16,228 nt of DNA from an uncultured Anaerotruncus sp. GTDB taxonomy: Bacteria; Bacillota; Clostridia; Oscillospirales; Ruminococcaceae. A program made the position numbers and the translations under genes. Location of the stretch: NCBI RefSeq assembly GCF_902490045.1, contig NZ_CABUCJ010000053.1:1-16228 (forward strand), given 5' to 3'. The notes beneath the pieces are model-generated. The model did not search any database, was not told where the DNA came from, and saw nothing but the letters and a program-made list of their open reading frames with translations. Below, one piece after another: positions 1 to 7,100 of the stretch (the stretch's first letter is position 1; each line of letters starts with the position of its first letter).

Positions 1-30
1 TGGGGCGGGGTCCCGCTTCCTCCGCATCCG

Positions 31-1140
31 TCAGTCGAGGCGGATCGTGCCGCCCCGCCTTGCCGATTCGTACATCGCTTCGATTACCCTGACCACGGCG
101 GCGGCCTGCTCGGCGCGGACCGCGTGGGGCCTGCCGCCCTCCAGGTCGGTAAGCCAGCTGTCCATCTCCCTGACCGGGGCAAGGGTGAGCACCTCGTCGG
201 CTTTTTCATCCATCCGGATGAACTTTTCCGGGCCGTCGGGCGTGACCGTAACGAGCCGGTCATATTCCGCCTTCACCAGCTTCCACTGGTAGGAGCCCGG
301 GCCGTAATCGCCCTGCAGCTGCTGCGCCCCGCCCTTCGTCCCGCACACCGTCACGCACGCCTCCCGCGCGTCGGGAATGTTGAGCGCCCAGGACGCCTCC
401 ACGCTGAGGAGCGCGCCGTTTTTCATGCGGATAAAACCGAACGCCGAGTCCTCCACCTCGAATTCAGCGGGGTCCCACGGCCCCCACACATTCCCGGCCG
501 GATCGTTGGCCAGGCCCTTGAACGCCGCGGCCGTGACCGAGGCGATCTCATAGTTGTCCATGAACCACAGGGCCAAGTCGATGGCATGGGTGCCGATATC
601 GATCAGCGGCCCGCCGCCCTGTGCCTCCATGGAGAGGAAGCGGCCCCAGGTGGGGACCTTTTTCCTGCGCGTGGCGTGCGCCTTCGCATAGTAGATCTCT
701 CCCAGGTCGCCCGCGAGCGCGGCCGCGTGGATCGCCTGCGAGTCGTCCCGGAACCGGTTCTGGTATCCGACGGTGAGCTTTCTGTGGTTTTTCTTCGCGG
801 CCTCCACCATCCTGCACGCGTCCGCGTAGCTTTCGGCCATCGGCTTTTCGCACATGACGTGCTTGCCCGCGTTGAGGGCCCTGACCGCGATCTCGCAGTG
901 GGAACGGTTGGGCGTGCAGATGTGGACCGCGTCCACCGAGGGATCGTTCAGGAGGTCCCCGTAGTCCTCGTAGACCTTTGCGCCGGGCAGCAGGTCCTGC
1001 CGGAGGCTGTACGCCGACTCCGGCCGCATATCCGCCAGCGCGGTGATCTCGCAGCGGTCCGGAAACTGTAACAGCGCCCTCACGTGCTTCACCCGCGCAA
1101 TCGAGCCGCAACCGATGATCCCAATTCTTAATTTTTTCAT
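31..1140 (-). CDS. Gfo/Idh/MocA family NAD(P)-dependent oxidoreductase
   Basis: Predicted cytoplasmic sugar or cyclitol dehydrogenase of 369 residues, a normal length for the family. The N-terminal Rossmann domain carries GIIGCGSIA at residues 7-15, the family EKP motif is at 98-100, and the C-terminal catalytic domain has GGG-x3-D-x3-H-x2-D at 175-188 (D181, H185, D188), the usual catalytic lysine/aspartate/histidine set. The start at 1140 is preferred because GGGAGG lies six bases ahead of it; an in-frame ATG at 1146 abuts the Shine-Dalgarno directly and longer extensions run into the preceding gene. It is the last gene of operon B visible here, 52 bases after an isomerase/epimerase gene, a common pairing in inositol, keto-sugar and glycoside catabolism. 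Family assignment is secure; the substrate is unknown. Confidence 0.93.
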   Translation of the reverse strand: MKKLRIGIIGCGSIARVKHVRALLQFPDRCEITALADMRPESAYSLRQDLLPGAKVYEDYGDLLNDPSVDAVHICTPNRSHCEIAVRALNAGKHVMCEKPMAESYADACRMVEAAKKNHRKLTVGYQNRFRDDSQAIHAAALAGDLGEIYYAKAHATRRKKVPTWGRFLSMEAQGGGPLIDIGTHAIDLALWFMDNYEIASVTAAAFKGLANDPAGNVWGPWDPAEFEVEDSAFGFIRMKNGALLSVEASWALNIPDAREACVTVCGTKGGAQQLQGDYGPGSYQWKLVKAEYDRLVTVTPDGPEKFIRMDEKADEVLTLAPVREMDSWLTDLEGGRPHAVRAEQAAAVVRVIEAMYESARRGGTIRLD

Positions 1141-1192
1141 ATCCATCCTCCCTTTCCCGCGCTGTTCCATCGCGGGGAAGCCGCCGGCCGGC

Positions 1193-2011
1193 TCAGCCGA
1201 AGACGCTGCGCAGCAGGGCCGCGTCCTTCGCGAGCAGCTCCTCCGGGGAGCCCCGGCCGCATACGGACGCCTTGTCATAGACGCTTTCCAGAATCAGGCA
1301 CCCCTCATAATCGCTGTCGAGGATCGCCCGCGCCGTCCGGAAGAATCCGGAGGTCCCCTCCCCCAGCAGCGAGCCCGAGAGCATGGGGCCGACGCCGTCC
1401 TTCAGGTGGACGCCGCCGATCAGGCCCGCCAGCTCGGTAAAATACCTCGCCATCGACGTCCCGTCGTACGCATACAGGTTCTGGGAATCGAAAAAAATCC
1501 TGACCGCCGGGTTATCCACCGCGTCCAGAAGGTTGTGGACCCGTTCCACGCTCTGGTTGATTTCCAGGCAGGTCTCAATGCCCCTCTCCGCGGCTTTTTC
1601 GCTGAACCGTTTGATGTACGCCGCCGCCCGGTGGAAGGACGGCCCGTCGCAGATGCCGTTTTTCCCCAGCACGGGCAGCAAAAACGACTTGCAGCCGAAC
1701 GTCCCGCAGAGGTCGATCGTCCGGTCGACCAGCTCGACCGCGATCTGCTCCTCTTGGGCGCCCTGCGGCATCGTAAAGCTGTACTGGTCCACAAACTGGG
1801 GGGACAGGGAGCAGATCTCCACCCCATATTCCGCGCTCCCCCGCAGGTACGCTTCGACCACCTCCCGGCTGCCGAGGCCCTTTCCTTCCAGCACCTCCTC
1901 GCCGACGCCGAGCTGTAAGCAATCGAGCTTTTGTTCCGCGGCGATCCTGCAGAGCTCTCCGCCCCGCGCTTTCAGGGACCACTCGCACACGCCGTATTGA
2001 AATCTTCCCAT
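1193..2011 (-). CDS. Sugar phosphate isomerase/epimerase (xylose isomerase-like TIM barrel), copy A
   Basis: A 272-residue single TIM-barrel protein of the AP-endonuclease-2/D-tagatose 3-epimerase superfamily, which epimerises or isomerises sugars or keto-sugars with a divalent metal. The four expected metal ligands can be placed as E150 (CLE), D175 (FFD), H202 (VHLKDG) and E242 (LES), with a GEG turn at 218-220. It begins 10 bases after the transaldolase-like gene and is followed after 52 bases by the Gfo/Idh/MocA gene. The Shine-Dalgarno is weaker than in the neighbours (GAAGGG), so translation may be coupled to the gene before it. A second, dissimilar member of the same fold is in operon A, so the pathway probably has two separate isomerisation or epimerisation steps. 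Exact substrate unknown. Confidence 0.9.
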   Translation of the reverse strand: MGRFQYGVCEWSLKARGGELCRIAAEQKLDCLQLGVGEEVLEGKGLGSREVVEAYLRGSAEYGVEICSLSPQFVDQYSFTMPQGAQEEQIAVELVDRTIDLCGTFGCKSFLLPVLGKNGICDGPSFHRAAAYIKRFSEKAAERGIETCLEINQSVERVHNLLDAVDNPAVRIFFDSQNLYAYDGTSMARYFTELAGLIGGVHLKDGVGPMLSGSLLGEGTSGFFRTARAILDSDYEGCLILESVYDKASVCGRGSPEELLAKDAALLRSVFG

Positions 2012-2021
2012 AGCGCGCCCT

Positions 2022-2669
2022 TCATCCTTTCGCCGCTTCGGTGAACAGCTTCAAATACCACTCGGTGATCGGATACGGTTTTTCCAGCGCGGCAAAGGCC
2101 GCGTCCGGCGTGATCGTCGCGATATCCACGCCCAGCGCGGCCGCGGCCGCCATATCCTGTGCGCGTTCCGTCGCTGCGGCGAGGACCTTCGTGCGGGTGC
2201 CCGCCACAACCGCCACGATCGCATCGAGGGTATCCATCCCGCTGTAGCCGATCTGCCCGATGTCCCCGACGTAGGGGGCGACGTAGTCGGCGCCCGCCGC
2301 GCACGCCAGGAGCGCCTGGGCCGCGGTCGTCACGGTGGTGATGCAGATCTCGTTGTCAAAGAGCTTTTCCGCGCGGATTCTGTGCAGCGCCCGGAACCCC
2401 TCCACGCAGGCCGGAATCTTTACGACCACCTTCGGGCTGACGGCCGCGTAGGATACGGCCATCTCCACCATTCCGTCGCAGGTCATCGCGTTGGCCTGTG
2501 CGAATACGGGGTAGCCGGGGAACGCCCGGCAGATGTTCGCGATTATCTCGGCCGGCGGCGCGGTCTCTTTGGCGAGGATGGCGGGATTCGTCGTGATCCC
2601 GCTGAGGACCCCCAGTTCATCCATTTTCTTGAGCAGCTCAATATTGGCGCAGTCCGCGTAAAGCAGCAT
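2022..2669 (-). CDS. Fructose-6-phosphate aldolase / transaldolase family protein (FSA/TalC-like)
   Basis: A 215-residue class I aldolase, close to the 220-residue length of bacterial fructose-6-phosphate aldolases and shorter than classical transaldolases. Visible family residues are D6 (YADCANI), the TTNP motif at 26-29, the Schiff-base lysine K84 in VVVKIP, and YVAPYVGDIG further on. Members make or break a bond between dihydroxyacetone or a dihydroxyacetone unit and an aldehyde. The start at 2669 has AGGAGG about eight bases upstream; its ATG overlaps the stop of the aldo/keto reductase gene by one base (TGATG), so the two are translationally coupled. Longer in-frame extension upstream lies inside that gene. 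Whether this is an aldolase or a true transaldolase cannot be settled by eye. Confidence 0.9.
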   Translation of the reverse strand: MLLYADCANIELLKKMDELGVLSGITTNPAILAKETAPPAEIIANICRAFPGYPVFAQANAMTCDGMVEMAVSYAAVSPKVVVKIPACVEGFRALHRIRAEKLFDNEICITTVTTAAQALLACAAGADYVAPYVGDIGQIGYSGMDTLDAIVAVVAGTRTKVLAAATERAQDMAAAAALGVDIATITPDAAFAALEKPYPITEWYLKLFTEAAKG

Positions 2670-3727
2670 CAGATTTTCCCTCCTGTGCAGTGGTCCAGTT
2701 TTTTGGCAAGCTCGCGCGAAAGGTCCCTGAGGTCCCAGATGGGGAGGCACTCCCCGATCTCCTGAATCTCCTCGAGCTCGCAAAAAATATCCTTGGGCAG
2801 CGGCCCCTTTTCGGCCGATTCAATGTTCTGCCGGACGTGGGCGAGCTCCCGCGCGCCCGCGACGTGCGTGGCGATCTCCCCGTGGTTTATGATATACCGG
2901 ATCGTCAGCTCGGGCAGGGACATGCCCGTCTCATCGGAAAGCCGGTAGATCCGCTCCAGCTTTTTCACGACGTTTTGGACCCGCTCATCCTCGACCGGCT
3001 TTAGAAGCTCCAGCCATCTCCGGTCCTTGACGATCAGAAACGGCGTGTTCTGTCCGAAGCCGCCCCCGAGCGCGACGCCCACGCCGTGCTCCCCGCACGC
3101 CGGGATGAGCTCGTCGTAGATGGGCTTTGAAAGGAGGCTCATCCCACCAGCCGGGAGCACAAAATCGAACTTGCCCGACTTCACGAGCAGGGCGAGACCG
3201 TGGTAATCCCACCCGCCGAAGCCGATGCTCCTGACCAGGCCCTCCTTCTTCGCCTCGAGCAGAAACTCGATCGCCGCGCCGGACGCCGTTTCATAGTCGA
3301 TCCGCCACTGCGGCCAGTCGGGCTCATGGATATTGAAGATGTCGATGACGTCCCTCTGCAAAAGCCACATGCTGTGCTTGAGCGCCCGCATCATTTTTGC
3401 CGGGTCCACGAACGCCTCCGCGCAGGTCTGCCGCACCGTGTTGGCGTACTCCTCCCTGACCGACTTTTCAAAATAGCCCATCTTCGTCGAGCAGTGCAGC
3501 CGGGGGTTGTCCCGGTGGCGCGCCAGCGCCCTGCCGAGCAGCTCCTCGCTCTCTCCCCAGCCGTACATTTCGGCGGTGTCATAATAGGTGATCCCGTTGT
3601 CCATGGCGTAGTCCAGAATTTCATACGCCGCGTCCTGCGCCACATGGAATTCTTCCGTAAACTGATAGCATCCCAGCCCGAGCACGGAGACGTCCAGCCC
3701 CGTTTTCCCCAACCGTCGTTCAATCAT
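2669..3727 (-). CDS. Aldo/keto reductase
   Basis: A 352-residue NAD(P)H-dependent aldo/keto reductase with a (beta/alpha)8 barrel. The catalytic tetrad is visible as D50 and Y55 (DTAEMYGWGE), K82 (STKMGYF) and H134 (FNIHEPD). N-terminal RRLGKTGLDVSVLGLG is typical of the branch that includes YghZ/YdhF-like and dehydrogenase-like reductases. It is preceded by AAAGGAG seven to eight bases before the ATG. It follows the aldolase gene by 68 bases that contain a strong palindrome, and overlaps the next gene at TGATG. In this pathway it could reduce the aldehyde released by the lyase or act on a keto-sugar; this role is inferred from context only. Confidence 0.93.
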   Translation of the reverse strand: MIERRLGKTGLDVSVLGLGCYQFTEEFHVAQDAAYEILDYAMDNGITYYDTAEMYGWGESEELLGRALARHRDNPRLHCSTKMGYFEKSVREEYANTVRQTCAEAFVDPAKMMRALKHSMWLLQRDVIDIFNIHEPDWPQWRIDYETASGAAIEFLLEAKKEGLVRSIGFGGWDYHGLALLVKSGKFDFVLPAGGMSLLSKPIYDELIPACGEHGVGVALGGGFGQNTPFLIVKDRRWLELLKPVEDERVQNVVKKLERIYRLSDETGMSLPELTIRYIINHGEIATHVAGARELAHVRQNIESAEKGPLPKDIFCELEEIQEIGECLPIWDLRDLSRELAKKLDHCTGGKI

Positions 3728-3757
3728 TTTTTGGCTCCTTTCGATACAAATTCATCA

Positions 3758-3783
3758 TTTGGGGCGCCGGCCGGTGCCCCAAA
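3758..3783 (-). other. Intercistronic palindrome between aldolase and aldo/keto reductase genes
   Basis: Two 13-base arms meet with no loop around a central GGCC; the only imperfection is at 3766/3775. The sequence lies in the 68-base gap of operon B and has no T-run after it on the minus strand, so it is not a standard intrinsic terminator. It could stabilise or process the polycistronic message, or slow transcription; function is unproven. Confidence 0.5.
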
Positions 3784-3795
3784 GGGGCCTTGAGA

Positions 3796-4683
3796 TCAGG
3801 CGAGCCCTCCGTCGTACAAATCCACGAGCGCCTTTTCGAGCTTTTGGTAGTCTTCGGGTCCCAGCGGCTGGAACGGCTTGATGCAGTTGCCGCAGTCGAT
3901 CCCCTGGAGCTTGAGCACGCCCTTGATGGCGGGGAAAATCCCGATTTCGAGCAGTGTCTTGATCATCCCGTTGCCCTTGCCCTGAAGATATCTCGCCCGC
4001 TCCATGTCCCCCGCGTCAAACGCCTTCTTGAGCTGGACGAAAACGTCGGCCATAATCGAGAAGGTGCTGCCGATCGAAGCCCTGACGCCGACGGAAAGCG
4101 CCGGAAGCAGGATTTCGTCATGCCCGTTGAACACGGCCTTGTCCCGGCAGGTCCGCACCAGCGCCTCCGTCTGCATGAGGTCCATGGTCGTCTGCTTGAT
4201 GCCGGCGATCCCGTCGTGCGCGAGCAGTTCGATCAGTTCCTCCGTCCCGAAGGAGACGCCGCTCATCTTGGGGATGTTGTAGAGGATCACCGGCATGCCG
4301 GAGGCCTCCGCGATGTCAAAATAGTACTGCACGATCTCCCGCTTGGAATAGGAGAAGTAAAAGGGCGGAACCGCGGAAATCGCTGCGGCGCCGCACGAGG
4401 CCGCCGCCTCCGCCATTTTGATGCTGGCCCTGGTCGAGAAGGCGCCGATGTTCGCAATGACGTCGCACCTTCCGTCCACGATCGTGCAGACGGCTCTGAT
4501 CAGCTGTACCCGCTGCTCATCCCGCAAAAGGAAGGATTCGCCGGTGCTGCCGCTGACGTAAAACCCCGACACCCCCTGCCCGATGGTCTTTTCAATCACC
4601 TGTTCGAGGGCCTTTTCATTGATCTCCTCATTCCCGTCGATCGGGGTGATGATCGCCGGGTAGATCCCTTCAAACTGTTTCAT
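3796..4683 (-). CDS. N-acetylneuraminate lyase/dihydrodipicolinate synthase family aldolase
   Basis: A 295-residue class I pyruvate-dependent aldolase of the DapA/NanA superfamily, which splits 2-keto-3-deoxy acids (or sialic acid) into pyruvate and an aldehyde. The GSTGE pyruvate-binding motif is at 45-49, the catalytic tyrosine is Y135 (ILYNIP) and the Schiff-base lysine is K163 (GIKQTT), nearly the E. coli NanA positions Y137 and K165. NGHDEI at 187-192 resembles the NanA NGYDEI stretch, so it is nearer the lyase branch than DapA. The start at 4683 has AAGGGA upstream; 13 bases separate it from the dehydrogenase gene. With a dehydratase in operon A, cleavage of a 2-keto-3-deoxy sugar acid is more likely than sialic acid breakdown, because no nanE/nanK genes are visible. 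Confidence 0.92.
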   Translation of the reverse strand: MKQFEGIYPAIITPIDGNEEINEKALEQVIEKTIGQGVSGFYVSGSTGESFLLRDEQRVQLIRAVCTIVDGRCDVIANIGAFSTRASIKMAEAAASCGAAAISAVPPFYFSYSKREIVQYYFDIAEASGMPVILYNIPKMSGVSFGTEELIELLAHDGIAGIKQTTMDLMQTEALVRTCRDKAVFNGHDEILLPALSVGVRASIGSTFSIMADVFVQLKKAFDAGDMERARYLQGKGNGMIKTLLEIGIFPAIKGVLKLQGIDCGNCIKPFQPLGPEDYQKLEKALVDLYDGGLA

Positions 4684-4696
4684 ATTCCGTTCCCTT

Positions 4697-5788
4697 TTAT
4701 TTGTCAAGCTCAGGAACCAGGACGACCTTTGCCGCCTCCCGGCTGGTGAACATCTCAAAGCCTTCCCTCCATTTGGAGAGCGGCAGCCTGTGCGTCACGA
4801 TCGGATCCATGTTGACCCGCCCTTCCCGGTAGAGGGCCAGCGTGTTCCGCCAGGAGGTGTGGTCGTATCCCATGTGCCCGATGAAGGTGACGCCTTTATG
4901 TCCCATCAGGTCCGCGGGATCCTCCTCATAGGAAACCGCCGTCCGGGTGTAGCCCACCATGACGAACGCGCCGCCCGGGCGGAGCATCCGCACCGCCTCC
5001 GGCAGGATGTTGGCGGACCGCGACGCGCAGTTGATCACGGCCGCGACCCCGTCCTCCCCGCAGATTTCCTTCACCCTTCCGGCGACGTCCGGATCGTCCG
5101 CCATCAGGATATCGGTGGCGCCCAGTTCCTCACAGATCGGATTCCTCGTGGGCGCGCTCCTTCTGGTGCCGATTACGATGATTCTTCCGGCGTTGATCAG
5201 CCGGGCGATCAGCACGCTGAACAGTCCCAGCGGGCCGTTGCCGTAGATCACCACGTTGTCGCCCGGAAGGACCTTCGCCTCCTGCACAATGGCCTTGTAC
5301 GCGTTGCAGATGGGGTCCATGACCGCCGCGTGCTCAAACGGCATGCTGTCCGGAATCCGGCGGATGCTGGCGGGGTCCCTCTGCAGCACGACGCCCGGAA
5401 TCCGCACATACTCGGCCATGCCGCCGTCCATGTCGCCGCCGATGCCCTTGCGCTCGGGGCAGAGAAGGAAATTTCCCGTCTCGCAGGCCGGGCAGTGGCC
5501 GCACACATAGCCGGTGTTGTCCGACACCACGCGGTCGCCGACCTTCCAGTCGGTGACGTTCCTGCCCACCTCACAGACCTCGCCCGCAAATTCATGCCCG
5601 ATGACCATCGGGTAGGTGTAGGTTTCGTATTTCGCCTCGTCCGGGCCGTACAAAAGCGGCATATCCGAGCCGCAGATTCCGGCCGCCTTCACCCTGAGGA
5701 CGATATCGTTGTCGCCGCACACGGGATTGGGGACGTCCGTGTACTCCAGATGGAACGGTCCGTAGGCTGTCTTTGCAACTGCTTTCAT
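4697..5788 (-). CDS. Zinc-dependent alcohol dehydrogenase (sorbitol/threonine dehydrogenase-like MDR)
   Basis: First gene of operon B: a 363-residue medium-chain dehydrogenase that would oxidise a polyol, sugar or hydroxy acid with NAD(P). The catalytic zinc site shows C39 and H65-E66 (GHE); the structural zinc site is the four cysteines C96, C99, C102 and C110; the cofactor loop GNGPLG is at 183-188. The length is standard for the family. AGGAGGTAAAG sits just before the ATG at 5788, a near-ideal ribosome binding site. It is divergent from the ROK regulator, with 133 bases between start codons. The substrate is unknown; the neighbours suggest a sugar or sugar acid. Confidence 0.94.
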   Translation of the reverse strand: MKAVAKTAYGPFHLEYTDVPNPVCGDNDIVLRVKAAGICGSDMPLLYGPDEAKYETYTYPMVIGHEFAGEVCEVGRNVTDWKVGDRVVSDNTGYVCGHCPACETGNFLLCPERKGIGGDMDGGMAEYVRIPGVVLQRDPASIRRIPDSMPFEHAAVMDPICNAYKAIVQEAKVLPGDNVVIYGNGPLGLFSVLIARLINAGRIIVIGTRRSAPTRNPICEELGATDILMADDPDVAGRVKEICGEDGVAAVINCASRSANILPEAVRMLRPGGAFVMVGYTRTAVSYEEDPADLMGHKGVTFIGHMGYDHTSWRNTLALYREGRVNMDPIVTHRLPLSKWREGFEMFTSREAAKVVLVPELDK

Positions 5789-5824
5789 TTCTTTACCTCC
5801 TGTGTCTTCCGGGAACTTATGACG

Positions 5825-5841
5825 AAACGGCCAAACCGTTT
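5825..5841. promoter_or_regulatory. Candidate operator between operon B and the ROK regulator
   Basis: Inverted repeat AAACGG-N5-CCGTTT lies in the divergent intergenic region, about 40 bases ahead of the dehydrogenase start and upstream of the regulator's -35 box. It is the most symmetrical element in this gap. Its position suits an operator for the adjacent ROK regulator, but no binding site of a close homologue was available for comparison. No convincing promoter for operon B was found; a weak CATAAG at 5816-5821 is the best -10. Confidence 0.4.
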
Positions 5842-5861
5842 GCTTTCTCCGTGGGTTTCTC

Positions 5862-5890
5862 TTGCAATACTTCTTATTTTAGCTTATAAT
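5862..5890 (+). promoter_or_regulatory. Promoter of the ROK regulator gene
   Basis: TTGCAA (5862-5867) and TATAAT (5885-5890) are separated by 17 bases, close to the housekeeping consensus. Transcription would start near 5897, which is downstream of an in-frame ATG at 5892 and so rules that codon out as the start, supporting 5922. Confidence 0.75.
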
Positions 5891-5921
5891 AATGTTTAGA
5901 ATAATCGCGAGGGTGAATGAT

Positions 5922-6926
5922 ATGAGTAAAATCAGTACCGTCAATCAGGTGAAGGAGCACAACATCGCTCTGGTTCGTGACGTCATCCACAGCTCGGTGG
6001 AGTTCACAAAGCACTCCATCGCCCAGGCCACCGGGCTCAGCATCGCCACCACGAACAGCATCCTCAACACGCTCTGCAAGGCCGGGGAGATCGTGGCCAT
6101 CGGGAACGTCTCCTCAACGATCGGCCGTCCCGCCGCCAAATACGCGTACAACCGGGATTACGCCCACATCTGCTGCGTCTTCCCCTCGTCCGCCGGGAGC
6201 CAGCGCTACCTCTTCTATTCGGTGTTCGACCTGCTCGGCAGCTCGATCGAGCAGAACCAGGTGTGGCTGGAGGACGTGACCTACGAGAGCTTTGAGGAGC
6301 TGGTCGGCTCCCTGCTCGAAAAGGACCCCGGCATCCGGAAGGTCAGCATCGGCATTCCCGGCTACTACGACAACAACCACATCCATTCCTGCACCATGAC
6401 GGCCCTGAACGGCTGCGACCTGGCCGGCAGGCTCAGCGAGCGGTTTCCCTGCGAATTCCTCATGGAAAACAACATGAACGCCATCGCCTACGGCCTTTAC
6501 GACGCCAGGCGGGAGCAGGGCCACGCCCCCGCGGCGCTCGTGGTCGTCTCCTTCTTTGAGGGCAGCGGCCCCGGCTCCGGAATCATCATCGACGGAAAGA
6601 TCTATCTCGGCAAGAGCAATTTCGCGGGGGAGGTGGTGTTCCTGCCCTACCAGGACGGCAACATTTACGACCTTGTGAACCAGGGGCCGGAATCCATCGT
6701 CAAGAGCACCGCGCAGGTTGTCAGCTCCTACTGCGCCATCCTGAATCCCGAGACCTGCGTCCTCACCGGCGAAAACCTCAGCGCGGACATGTGCGGGCCG
6801 ATCCTCGACCGGTGCAGGCGCTTCATCCCCGAGCAGCACCTGCCCGAGCTGCTGTATGTATCCAACTATAACCAGTATTACCAGAACGGGCTTTTCCGGA
6901 TTGCTCTGAACAACCCCTACCACTGA
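5922..6926 (+). CDS. ROK family transcriptional regulator, probably without kinase activity
   Basis: A 334-residue regulator with an N-terminal winged helix-turn-helix (about residues 5-78; TKHSIAQATGLSIATTNSILNTL is the recognition region) followed by a ROK domain. The glycine-rich phosphate loop region GSGPGSGIIIDGKI is at 214-226 and the AGE triplet at 235-237. Two ROK hallmarks are absent: the zinc motif C-x-C-G-x2-G-C that normally follows AGE-x-GH is missing, and the sugar-kinase ENDxN element reads ENNMN (182-186), replacing the catalytic aspartate with asparagine. It therefore looks like a ligand-sensing repressor rather than a kinase. The start at 5922 is chosen because GAGGG lies eight bases upstream and because the predicted transcript begins after the alternative ATG at 5892. 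Likely controls the divergent operon B and possibly itself. Confidence 0.9.
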   Translation: MSKISTVNQVKEHNIALVRDVIHSSVEFTKHSIAQATGLSIATTNSILNTLCKAGEIVAIGNVSSTIGRPAAKYAYNRDYAHICCVFPSSAGSQRYLFYSVFDLLGSSIEQNQVWLEDVTYESFEELVGSLLEKDPGIRKVSIGIPGYYDNNHIHSCTMTALNGCDLAGRLSERFPCEFLMENNMNAIAYGLYDARREQGHAPAALVVVSFFEGSGPGSGIIIDGKIYLGKSNFAGEVVFLPYQDGNIYDLVNQGPESIVKSTAQVVSSYCAILNPETCVLTGENLSADMCGPILDRCRRFIPEQHLPELLYVSNYNQYYQNGLFRIALNNPYH

Positions 6927-6941
6927 CCCCCGGAAGAGAGA

Positions 6942-6986
6942 TGACGCTGCCAAGTGAAACACCGAAACATTTCATTGACAGCGTCA
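6942..6986. other. Imperfect hairpin between convergent ROK and dehydratase genes
   Basis: An 8-base stem (TGACGCTG/CAGCGTCA) continues through CAA/TTG and TGAAA/TTTCA around a 10-base loop, giving about 16 pairs with one mismatch and one bulge. It starts 16 bases after the ROK stop. On the minus strand it is followed by a pyrimidine-rich TCTCTCTTCC rather than a clean T-run, so it may be a weak terminator for operon A or a boundary element. The remaining gap up to 7100 shows no gene. Confidence 0.45.
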
Positions 6987-7100
6987 CCGCCATACCGGGA
7001 AGCAGGATCCCAACCGGAATCCCCCGCCGCCGCCACAGGCGCGTTTTTCGTTTCCGGGAGAACCGGCTATTTTGCGCGCGCCCGGATTTGCGGGCGGGCG

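Noticed and set aside
1..30. GGAGG on the minus strand (23-19) just past the Gfo/Idh/MocA stop, suggesting another operon B gene
   Set aside because: No start codon appears in the remaining bases, so a following gene cannot be supported within the window.
124..1071. Plus-strand 315-codon open frame opposite the Gfo/Idh/MocA gene
   Set aside because: Arginine, valine and histidine-rich product with no domain, antisense to a clear enzyme; a GC-rich shadow frame.
3796..4683. Sialic acid catabolism (nan) locus
   Set aside because: The lyase resembles NanA, but no epimerase NanE, kinase NanK or nag genes are present; the dehydratase and oxidoreductases fit another acid sugar better.
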